5,290 nucleotides of DNA from Chloroflexota bacterium. GTDB taxonomy: Bacteria > Chloroflexota > Chloroflexia > Chloroflexales > Kallotenuaceae. The DNA is taken from the NCBI GenBank assembly GCA_019240175.1, contig JAFAYS010000351.1, positions 1-5,290 of the forward strand, written 5' to 3'. The notes beneath the pieces were generated by a model that worked only from the letters and a program-made list of their open reading frames with translations, did not search any database and was not told where the DNA came from. Shown one piece after another: positions 1 through 5,290 of this stretch. Numbering within the stretch: position 1 is the stretch's first letter; the number at the start of each line of letters is the position of its first letter. The position numbers were made by a program, and so were the translations under genes.

Positions 1-126
1 GACCGTGACTTTATCGATCAAGCGATCGTTGTCCTCGACCTCGACTGAGCGTACCCGGCTGGTGATCGACTGTGCTTCCAGGGTCACCTGGACAAACGGC
101 TGCTGGCTATTTGCTGCGGGCGGCAT
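1..126 (-). CDS. Late control D / VgrG-like baseplate hub protein, N-terminal 42 residues (partial)
   Basis: The reading frame starts at the ATG at 126-124 and runs open off the left edge; only 42 codons are visible. After a short Pro/Ala/Asn/Gln leader, residues 11-42 show the opening pattern of phage late-control-D proteins: a strand (FVQVTLEAQ), then ITSRVRSVEVEDN, then RLIDKVTV, matching the family's 'V-x-[LI]-(x)n-[ID]-[IT]-(x)n-S-[VL]-x-[VY]-x-D-(x)n-D-(x)n-[LV]-x-[VI]' layout. In the family this is the trimeric hub (P2 gpD, Mu gp44, T4 gp27, Afp8/Pvc8, VgrG) that joins inner tube to spike. Only two bases separate the upstream stop from this ATG, and the Shine-Dalgarno is a weak AGG about 8 bases upstream inside the preceding gene, so translation is probably coupled to it. 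The position right after a LysM-like gene supports the call. Family assignment rests on a short N-terminus and is moderately sure. Confidence 0.72.
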   Translation of the reverse strand, partial: MPPAANSQQPFVQVTLEAQSITSRVRSVEVEDNDRLIDKVTV

Positions 127-128
127 GG

Positions 129-446
129 CTAGAACCTGCGCGTGCGAATAACCCGACCGATATCTTCACCGCTGGGAACGGACACGGTCGCGCCGGTTGG
201 AATATCGAGCGGGAAGATCACCGGCAGCGCGTCGGCGATGCGCCACCAGGCCGTGCTGGTGCCGTAGTAGCGCCAGGCCAGGTACTCGACGTTTTCCGCG
301 CCGGACAAAATATGCTGGTAGACCTCGACCGTTTGGGGCGGTGGCGGCGTGGGCCGCAGCCCGATCGTCGCGTTGATCTCGCCCTCGGCGTCGGCGGCCT
401 CGTAGATCGGCAGGCTCTGGTAGCGCGATCCGATTGATACAGGCAT
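129..446 (-). CDS. Small LysM-like / tail protein X-like baseplate protein (105 aa)
   Basis: This 105-residue protein starts at ATG 446-444 and ends at TAG 131-129. The frame stays open further upstream into the preceding gene, but the short start is preferred because it has an AAGGAG ribosome site 7 bases upstream and avoids a 300-base overlap. Residues 1-40 are a leader ending in a Pro run (RPTPPPPQ). Residues 41-91 resemble a LysM or phage tail protein X fold: YQHILSGAENVEYLAWRYYG, then a WWRIADA segment, then DIPTGATVSVPS, matching the family's 'Y-x-V-x-x-G-(x)n-[IL]-A-x-x-[YF]-Y-G-(x)n-W-(x)n-I-A-(x)n-P-x-G-(x)n-[IV]-P'. Such modules in contractile tails sit between hub and inner tube or baseplate wedge; binding to peptidoglycan is not implied. 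In Afp7/Pvc7-type proteins an equivalent module is fused behind the CIS-tube domain encoded here by the gene just upstream. No signal peptide or membrane segment is visible. Confidence 0.75.
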   Translation of the reverse strand: MPVSIGSRYQSLPIYEAADAEGEINATIGLRPTPPPPQTVEVYQHILSGAENVEYLAWRYYGTSTAWWRIADALPVIFPLDIPTGATVSVPSGEDIGRVIRTRRF

Positions 447-453
447 GAGCGTG

Positions 454-459
454 CTCCTT
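454..459 (-). promoter_or_regulatory. Ribosome binding site of the LysM-like gene
   Basis: On the minus strand AAGGAG occupies 459-454, with a 7-base spacer to ATG 446-444. It lies directly after the TAG (463-461) of the upstream gene. It decides the short 105-residue start over the longer open frame that extends back to about position 746. Confidence 0.75.
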
Positions 460-460
460 G

Positions 461-1183
461 CTACTCGAACAACTTGGCGATCGTGCTGACGACCGGCGTC
501 ACCGCCACGACATCGCCGCCAAAGCCTTTGCGATCGTAGCTTTTGGCGACGTCGATTGTGCGCGTGATGTAGTCGACGATCGGCGAGGCGGAGTAGGTTT
601 GCTCTTTGAGCGTGAGGCTGACCTCGGCGCGCTGCGGTGCGCCATCGTCCTTGAAGGCGGTGATCTTGATATTCAGATCGGTCATCACGCAGGCCAGCGA
701 AATATTGCCGTAGACCAGGCTGCACTCGGGCGGCTTGTTCCAGCACGGCACGTCTTTGAAGCCGCTAAACACCAGCTTGCCGACGTCGACCAGATCCCAG
801 GCCGGGTACATAAACGAGCGCAGCACGGCCAGATCCGGATCGATGCTGCCGTTGTAGTGCGTGTCGCCGTCCATCGGGCCGGGCCTGGTCGCGTCGAGCT
901 GAAAATCCAGCGCGATCGTGCGATGATCGCCTTCTTCCGGCTCCAAGGGCTTGGTCGCCACCAGCAGCGAGCCGATCTCCTTGACATCTTTCCATAGCCC
1001 GGAAAGCGTGCCCACGAAGCCGCTGCCCGCCGAGGCCTGGTCGAACTCCCAGCGGCCAAAGCTGTTGGCGGGCCGGTAGCGAAAGCTCTTTTTGTCGGAC
1101 AACATCTCGGGATTGAACTGAAAACGAAATATCAGCGGCGGGACGTTGAAGATGCTGGCGAGATACCCGGTTTTACGCTCCAT
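461..1183 (-). CDS. CIS-tube N-terminal-domain baseplate protein, Afp7/Pvc7-like without a fused LysM (240 aa)
   Basis: The protein starts at ATG 1183-1181 behind a near-perfect AGGAGG site. Residues 19-26 carry the F-x-F-x-F-N-P-E signature (FRFQFNPE) typical of the contractile injection system tube-protein N-terminal domain, followed by an aromatic/basic stretch. Residues 88-96 (HRTIALDFQ) fit the family's 'R-x-[IL]-x-L-D-F-x-[LF]' strand. Residues 155-194 form the characteristic C-terminal part: SLVYGNISLACVMTDLNIK, then a short turn with FKDDGAPQRAEV, ending SLTLKE. In Afp7/Pvc7 relatives this domain belongs to the inner-tube/baseplate junction next to the hub. Those proteins usually continue into a LysM domain; this one ends about 46 residues after SLTLKE, and the LysM-like module is the next gene. 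Its three cysteines (147, 154, 165) are the only ones noticed in the complete proteins of the window. No signal peptide or membrane helix is seen. Confidence 0.82.
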   Translation of the reverse strand: MERKTGYLASIFNVPPLIFRFQFNPEMLSDKKSFRYRPANSFGRWEFDQASAGSGFVGTLSGLWKDVKEIGSLLVATKPLEPEEGDHRTIALDFQLDATRPGPMDGDTHYNGSIDPDLAVLRSFMYPAWDLVDVGKLVFSGFKDVPCWNKPPECSLVYGNISLACVMTDLNIKITAFKDDGAPQRAEVSLTLKEQTYSASPIVDYITRTIDVAKSYDRKGFGGDVVAVTPVVSTIAKLFE

Positions 1184-1188
1184 GTGCT

Positions 1189-1194
1189 CCTCCT
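1189..1194 (-). promoter_or_regulatory. Strong Shine-Dalgarno overlapping the upstream stop codon
   Basis: On the minus strand TAGGAGGAGCACATG combines the TAG stop of the 617-residue gene (1195-1193) with a full AGGAGG (1194-1189) and a 5-base spacer to ATG 1183-1181. Terminating ribosomes would sit on this site, so the CIS-tube-domain protein is likely translated efficiently and coupled to the gene upstream. Confidence 0.8.
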
Positions 1195-3046
1195 AGGTCG
1201 CGGCAAACGGCAAGCCCTGTCCAGGACGGAAGCCGCGTACATCAAGATCGTGCAGATGCTCCATGACGGCCTCGACCAGCTCTTCGACGCGCACCGAGCC
1301 CGGCGCGAGCGCCGAGGTTGGGCCGCTGGCAGCCGGTGCTGGTGGCGGCGGCTCCAGCTCGATCGTCACGGCCTCGATCGCGACCGTCGCACGCGCGAGA
1401 TCGGCGGCGGCCTCGCTCACGATCTGGCCAGGAATCGAGCGGGCGCTGGCCGCGCCGGTGGTTGGCGTCTGCTGGAAATGCTGCGTAATGTTTTGGAGCA
1501 GCGAGTCCAGGCCGCCGCCCGACAGCCAGCTCTCGTAGGCTGTCGCGATCCGTTCCAGCCCGGTCTGCGGTCGCGGCGCTTGCTGCGCGGCGCTGAGCGC
1601 ATCCGCCAGCGATTGCGAGCGTTCGCGCACGGTGCCCAGGCGGCGATCCAGGCTGCGGGTAAAGCCCTGCTCGCCCGTTTCGGCTGCGGTGTTCATCTGC
1701 TGGGCGATGCCGGTGAGCGCGCCGGATGCCGCGCCAAAAACATTGCGCAGCTCGCCGGTCACCGTGGTGCTGGCCCGCGCGACCTCGTCGGTTACGGCGG
1801 AGATCCGCGACGGCGGCGCGAGCGTTTGCGCAAGATCGAGCGTCGGCAGTGGCGTGTCAGGCGTGGCCGGGCCGGGAGTAACGGCGGTAATGCCCTGCGC
1901 CGTGCGTGCCGCCGCCGCGAGTCCTTGCACCTCGCTGTCAGGTAACGCGTCGCCCTTGATCAGCCGGAAGAGCGGCGGGATCAGATTCGGTAGCATCTGC
2001 ACCACATGCACCACAACCCGGAAAACGAACGAATTGCCCAGCCGTGTCAAAATCGCGCCGATCACGTCGATCAACCACGGCAGCACCGCGTTGATCGTGT
2101 CTTGCAAGCCCTGGCTCACAAAGCGCACGATTTCCAGCGCGGCGCCCAGCAGCGTGCCGACAATGCTAAAGATCGACCTGAGCATGGTCGTGACGGCACT
2201 GCCCAGAATGCTGAGAATCGAAGCGCCCAGCCGAGCGGCGGCGGCGACCGTGTCGAAGATCGTTACCAGCGCCACGCCGCGCAGCAGAAACACGTTGCGC
2301 AGCGCAAATTGCAACATCTCGATAATCGCCAGCCGAATATCCGCGATGCGATTGATGATCATCACGAACGTGCCGATCAGCAGCGGTATGATCAGAATCA
2401 CGCCGTTGAGCACGCGCGATATGCCTTGCAGCACGCCTTCTGCCGCTTGCAGCATCGCCAGCCAGCGCTGACCGGCGGCGGTTTGCGGCAGATTCGAGGT
2501 GGCCGTCGCGCGCTCGGGGCCGCTCGACGCCGACTGAAACAGTCCGGTCAGAGCGCGCACCGCCTCGGTGATCTCGGGCAGCATCGCGGTGGTGCTGGAT
2601 GTGCTCTCGGGCTCCGGCGTGGTCGGCGTCTCAGGTGTCGGGGCCTGACCACCGGGCCAGATTCGGCTGACGATGCGCTCGACGGTGCTGGCGATCGCTG
2701 CGACCTGGCCGAGCATCACCGGCAGGGCCACGCCGCTGATCGTGCCGCCGATCAAGCCGCCAAAAAAGCCGCCGAAGAGCCGACCAACGCCGCCCAGCAG
2801 CGCCTGGAAAAATTCGCCGATGCTGCCGCCGGGCGCGAGATCGTTGATATTCACGACATAGACTTTGAGCGCGCCGTCAAACATCGGAGGCGCGCCAAAG
2901 CGTGCGCCTGAGGCCAGCGCCGCCGCAAACGTGAAGTTGCCGTAGCGCGCGGTGCTGCGCTCGACATCTTCCAGCGCCCGGCGCGTGAAGCGCAGCTGCG
3001 TCAGGATCAGCCCGAGTTGTCCAACGATCGCTTCTTCGGGGTCCAC
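1193..3046 (-). CDS. Large hydrophobic protein, candidate tape-measure or membrane-interacting component (617 aa), paralogue B
   Basis: I recognise no named family. The start is GTG 3046-3044, chosen for a GAGG site 9 bases upstream; an in-frame TAG lies a few codons further up. Visible layout: residues 1-35 charged amphipathic helix; about 59-74 a beta-like ALKVYVVNINDLAPGG; 81-122 a hydrophobic, glycine-zipper segment with paired glycines from 92 to 105; 131-155 a Pro/Thr/Ser/Glu linker; 205-363 a long run of hydrophobic helices (notably 213-232, 275-310, 318-335, 341-363); 365-500 hydrophilic, Ala/Thr-rich and helical; 500-517 a Trp-Leu motif; 558-575 a strand followed by Pro/Ala; 585-600 a terminal acidic helix. 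No cysteines and no Sec signal peptide. It resembles the 665-residue upstream protein in order and in short motifs (VLQGIS at 205, MLQ-x-A with R-x-F-like spacing at 244-256). Placement just before the CIS-tube, LysM-like and hub genes fits a tape-measure role; docking to a membrane is the alternative. Confidence 0.6.
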   Translation of the reverse strand: MDPEEAIVGQLGLILTQLRFTRRALEDVERSTARYGNFTFAAALASGARFGAPPMFDGALKVYVVNINDLAPGGSIGEFFQALLGGVGRLFGGFFGGLIGGTISGVALPVMLGQVAAIASTVERIVSRIWPGGQAPTPETPTTPEPESTSSTTAMLPEITEAVRALTGLFQSASSGPERATATSNLPQTAAGQRWLAMLQAAEGVLQGISRVLNGVILIIPLLIGTFVMIINRIADIRLAIIEMLQFALRNVFLLRGVALVTIFDTVAAAARLGASILSILGSAVTTMLRSIFSIVGTLLGAALEIVRFVSQGLQDTINAVLPWLIDVIGAILTRLGNSFVFRVVVHVVQMLPNLIPPLFRLIKGDALPDSEVQGLAAAARTAQGITAVTPGPATPDTPLPTLDLAQTLAPPSRISAVTDEVARASTTVTGELRNVFGAASGALTGIAQQMNTAAETGEQGFTRSLDRRLGTVRERSQSLADALSAAQQAPRPQTGLERIATAYESWLSGGGLDSLLQNITQHFQQTPTTGAASARSIPGQIVSEAAADLARATVAIEAVTIELEPPPPAPAASGPTSALAPGSVRVEELVEAVMEHLHDLDVRGFRPGQGLPFAAT

Positions 3047-3055
3047 AATTGCATT

Positions 3056-3059
3056 CCTC
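3056..3059 (-). promoter_or_regulatory. Ribosome binding site deciding the GTG start of the 617-residue gene
   Basis: The minus strand reads TGAGGAA with GAGG at 3059-3056 and 9 bases to GTG 3046-3044. A nearby ATG at 3054-3052 is in another frame and overlaps the site's 3' side, so GTG is the supported start. Confidence 0.6.
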
Positions 3060-3119
3060 AGCTAAGCGGCCTGCTTGCCGCGCACAAAATCTCGACCGGC
3101 GCTTTGGATAATCGTTGCT

Positions 3120-5117
3120 TCACGGCGTTTCTACGCCCAGCACACGCTCGCCGCTGCGGTAGGACTCGGCCACTGCCGTGCGAAAGCGGGCCGCGATCGT
3201 TGCCGCCAGCGTGTCGTCGAGATCGCGGCCTGTGGCGCGAATTGTCATGCTGGGCACACGCACCGCGCCGATACGGACGCGTCGCGCCAAAATATGCGGC
3301 GACGTCGGCGGCGGTGTGCCAGCTGCCGCGCTGGTTTCCTCGGCGACGATCGCGTGCCAGTAGTGCCGCATCTCGTTGATGTACAGCGGAATCGCCGCGC
3401 CCATCAGCTCGAAGCCGCTGTCGATCAGCCAGCGCTCGAAGGTCGCCGCTACGGGATTGGCCGACGCCTGAGCGCCGCGCTCGCTAAGCGCTGCTACCTG
3501 ATCGCCCAGCGCGGTGTCGGCCAGCTGGTTGGCGTCTGCGACCAGTCGCTGGTAGCGACGCGGCGAGCCAAGCCGCGCGAACTCGTCGGCTGAGCGATCA
3601 AACGATGTGCCCAGGCCGCGCAGCAGATCGGTGCCGGCGCCCAGGATGCTCCCCACGCCATCGATCGCGCTGGTCTCGAACTCGCCCAATCGGCGGCGCA
3701 GATCGGCGGCGACAGGACCACCGAAAAACGCGTTGTAGATATTGGGAAAGTTCGCGCCGCTGTAGCCGGGTGGCCGCGTGAACATCGGGAAGTCGGCCAT
3801 GGGCCGCAGCGCAACTCGCAGCAGATCGCGCAGGGCACTCACGCGCCGCCGTACCGCCCGCGCATACTTGCCGAGCCATGGTACCCGGCTTGCGATCGAG
3901 AGCGTCCCTAACACCCTGCCCAGCCACTTTTCCATCGCTATCCGCCCCGCAAGCCGCGCAGCGGTCGCGCCGACGCCGAGCAGGTCGCGGATGGTGAATG
4001 CTGGCGGGTCGCCGACTTTGTTGATCACCCAGCCGACCACGCCCAGGAAGCTCAGGATCAGCGGCGTGAGATTGAAATCCAGAATCTTGTCGATCGTCTC
4101 GAAGATGCGGACGATCACCGACTGCCAGTGGTTGATAAACCCGCTAAAGCGGCCTAAAAAGCGCCGCAGCTGGCCGATGAACTCGCGACCGTACGCGATG
4201 CCGAAGCGCAGGTAAAAGCCGACATTGCTTAGCATCAGGATCGCGATCGCGATCAGAAACGATTGCGCGGTGCCCAGGAAGCCCAGCAGCTGGACGCTAA
4301 ACAGGTCGATCACGCTCCGTCGCAGCTGGAACAGGCGCGCCTCAGCGCCCTGTAGCATCGTCACGACTTTGAACTTGATGCGTAGGATCGCCGCCTGCGC
4401 GATGATCGCCAGCGTGCGCGGCAGGATCGGCAGCAGCAGCAGCGCGCCCGAGATGCCCTGCACCACGGTGTCGAACGTGCCCAGCAGCGCCGCCGCATCG
4501 AACTCGCCGCCCGCAGCGGGCGCGGGCGTGGCTGTGGCGCTGCTCGCCGGTGTGGCGGAAGGAAACGCTGCTTGCCAGCGCGTGCGGGCCATCGACACCC
4601 AGCCGACGAAACGCTTGATCTGAATGCGGCTCTGGCCGATCGCGCCGACCAGCAGCCCGGCTTCGCCAAACAGATCCGAGCCGCGACGCGCGTTGATATC
4701 GAACATAGCGGCAGTCGGCGGATTGAAGCGCTCGACCGATTCCAGGATCATTGTCGTGATCGCGCGCAGCATGCCGAAGAAGCGCGGCAGGATCAGGTCT
4801 TCACGAATCGCAGTCCCGATCCGTCCAATGCCGCGCACAAAGTCCGCGCCGCCCGCCCGCAGTCCAGCAGCTAAGGTCGGCGGCTCCGCGCCGGGAGCAA
4901 GCGCACCTCGCTGGCGCTCCGTGACGGTCAGCGTGACCGCCTCGTTGTAGAAGCGGATCACCGGAAAGCTGCGGCTGTTGCGCTCCAGTTCCTCGAATGC
5001 CTTGCGCCGCGTCGCCAGCCAGCGGCCCAACCGCTCAAAGGCACGGCTGATCGTCTGCATCTGCGCACCAATCGGCGCGCGAAATTGCTCGGCGATGCTG
5101 GCAAAATCGATCGGCAT
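3120..5117 (-). CDS. Large hydrophobic protein, candidate tape-measure or membrane-interacting component (665 aa), paralogue A
   Basis: No named family is recognised. The ATG at 5117-5115 (MPIDFAS) is preferred; the frame is open upstream to 5273, but a longer start would overlap the preceding gene, and no alternative start codon lies in the gap. The Shine-Dalgarno is modest (GGGAG, 13 bases upstream). Layout: residues 1-50 basic/charged helix with many Arg; 60-74 a strand then ALAPG; 84-135 helical; 170-183 a Trp-containing helix; 186-203 a Pro/Ala/Ser/Thr linker; 209-365 long hydrophobic helices (about 221-244, 284-298, 350-366) interrupted by Arg/Lys-rich stretches; 380-440 strongly basic amphipathic helices; 445-470 Pro/Gly/aromatic loop; 470-550 helical; 556-572 a motif with ERWL; 612-653 strands then a terminal helix with RFRTAVAESY. 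No cysteine and no signal peptide. Order and motifs parallel the downstream 617-residue protein, so the two look like an old duplication. Role inferred only from position ahead of baseplate genes. Confidence 0.6.
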   Translation of the reverse strand: MPIDFASIAEQFRAPIGAQMQTISRAFERLGRWLATRRKAFEELERNSRSFPVIRFYNEAVTLTVTERQRGALAPGAEPPTLAAGLRAGGADFVRGIGRIGTAIREDLILPRFFGMLRAITTMILESVERFNPPTAAMFDINARRGSDLFGEAGLLVGAIGQSRIQIKRFVGWVSMARTRWQAAFPSATPASSATATPAPAAGGEFDAAALLGTFDTVVQGISGALLLLPILPRTLAIIAQAAILRIKFKVVTMLQGAEARLFQLRRSVIDLFSVQLLGFLGTAQSFLIAIAILMLSNVGFYLRFGIAYGREFIGQLRRFLGRFSGFINHWQSVIVRIFETIDKILDFNLTPLILSFLGVVGWVINKVGDPPAFTIRDLLGVGATAARLAGRIAMEKWLGRVLGTLSIASRVPWLGKYARAVRRRVSALRDLLRVALRPMADFPMFTRPPGYSGANFPNIYNAFFGGPVAADLRRRLGEFETSAIDGVGSILGAGTDLLRGLGTSFDRSADEFARLGSPRRYQRLVADANQLADTALGDQVAALSERGAQASANPVAATFERWLIDSGFELMGAAIPLYINEMRHYWHAIVAEETSAAAGTPPPTSPHILARRVRIGAVRVPSMTIRATGRDLDDTLAATIAARFRTAVAESYRSGERVLGVETP

Positions 5118-5130
5118 AAACCACTGCTTT

Positions 5131-5148
5131 CTCCCGCTGCTTACGGGA
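5131..5148 (-). promoter_or_regulatory. Weak Shine-Dalgarno inside a small potential hairpin before the 665-residue gene
   Basis: The minus strand carries GGGAG at 5135-5131, 13 bases from ATG 5117. Its GGGA part can pair within TCCCG (5148-5144), a 7-base loop, CGGGA (5136-5132), giving a 5-base-pair stem that would hide the site. The stem is short and could be chance. Confidence 0.3.
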
Positions 5149-5175
5149 TCGTCACCATAGCTTTCGGTCTCAGTG

Positions 5176-5290
5176 TTACGGCGTCGTGGTGTATTGTTCG
5201 CGTGCCAGCGCCGCCCGCAGCCGCTCGGACCAGTCGCGCACCTGCGCCGCATCGTTGCCGACCACACGTACACGCAGCCGGTCGACGGTC
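5176..5290 (-). CDS. C-terminal 37 residues of an unidentified upstream gene (partial)
   Basis: The frame whose first whole codon begins at 5289 reads a strand-like TVDRLRVRVVGND, then an amphipathic helix with QVRDWSERLRAALARE, then QYTTTP and TAA at 5178-5176. The other two minus-strand frames give less protein-like peptides, and one is the open upstream extension of the 665-residue gene. The strand-then-helix ending resembles the end of the 665-residue protein (MTIRATGRDLDD then RFRTAVAESY), so this may be a further relative or another baseplate protein with the same closing module. Too little is visible to name it. A 58-base gap separates it from the next gene, with no convincing terminator, so it is probably in the same operon. 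Confidence 0.5.
   Translation of the reverse strand, partial: TVDRLRVRVVGNDAAQVRDWSERLRAALAREQYTTTP

Noticed and set aside
129..746. A 205-residue extension of the LysM-like gene
   Set aside because: The extra 100 residues are an out-of-frame, Arg-rich reading of the CIS-tube-domain gene, and the ATG at 446 has a good ribosome site.
1184..2911. Long plus-strand open frames opposite the 617-residue gene (about 1184-1945, 1632-2471 and 2006-2911)
   Set aside because: They are antisense shadows of a GC-rich gene: Arg/Ala/Gln/His-rich or Ser/Arg/Thr-rich peptides with no recognisable domains, and they oppose a tightly packed minus-strand operon.
3066..3081. Inverted repeat GCGGC-6 bases-GCCGC in the 73-base gap between the two large genes
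   Set aside because: Only a 5-base-pair stem, with no T tract after it on the minus strand, so it does not support a terminator; the gap otherwise holds only a ribosome site.
4239..4254. Tandem GATCGC repeat
   Set aside because: It encodes an alternating Ile-Ala stretch in a hydrophobic helix of the 665-residue protein, so codon choice explains it.
4429..4443. Four-copy CAG trinucleotide run
   Set aside because: It encodes a short leucine run in a hydrophobic helix; too short to be treated as a repeat feature.
5118..5175. Possible internal promoter in the 58-base gap
   Set aside because: No credible -35/-10 pair on the minus strand could be identified by eye.
5118..5273. A 717-residue version of the 665-residue protein
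   Set aside because: The added 52 residues overlap the end of another gene, are Arg/Cys-rich and of low quality, and lack the features of the real N-terminus.

Overview
The window reads as a slice of a structural operon for a contractile injection system (an extracellular contractile injection system, R-type tailocin or contractile phage tail relative). All convincing genes lie on the minus strand, so transcription runs from position 5290 towards position 1. The host is not certain. DNA is GC-rich (roughly 60 percent by eye), with strong GC preference at third codon positions and very frequent GATC and CGATCG. A Chloroflexota or similar environmental bacterium is plausible, but this is a low-confidence guess. 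No tRNA, rRNA, CRISPR array, insertion sequence or integrase was seen.

In transcription order: (1) the last 37 codons of an unidentified gene (5290-5176); (2) a 665-residue hydrophobic protein (5117-3120); (3) a 617-residue hydrophobic protein (3046-1193) that appears to be a diverged tandem paralogue of the first; (4) a 240-residue baseplate/tube-associated protein of the CIS-tube N-terminal-domain family, related to the N-terminal part of Afp7/Pvc7 (1183-461); (5) a 105-residue LysM-like / tail-protein-X-like protein (446-129); (6) the first 42 codons of a late-control-D / VgrG-like hub protein (126-1, running off the window).

The last four genes are tightly packed (9, 14 and 2 bases between stop and start), with strong Shine-Dalgarno sequences before genes 4 and 5, so they look translationally coupled. 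The two large genes follow 58- and 73-base gaps. The order large hydrophobic proteins, then CIS-tube-domain protein, then LysM-like protein, then hub resembles the phage order tape measure, then hub-connecting proteins, then hub. This suggests, without proving it, that the two large proteins occupy the tape-measure slot or dock the particle to or into a membrane.

The main points of interest are the tandem pair of large hydrophobic paralogues, a possible third relative truncated at the right edge, a glycine-zipper segment in one of them, and the separation of the Afp7-type CIS-tube and LysM-like modules into two adjacent genes.
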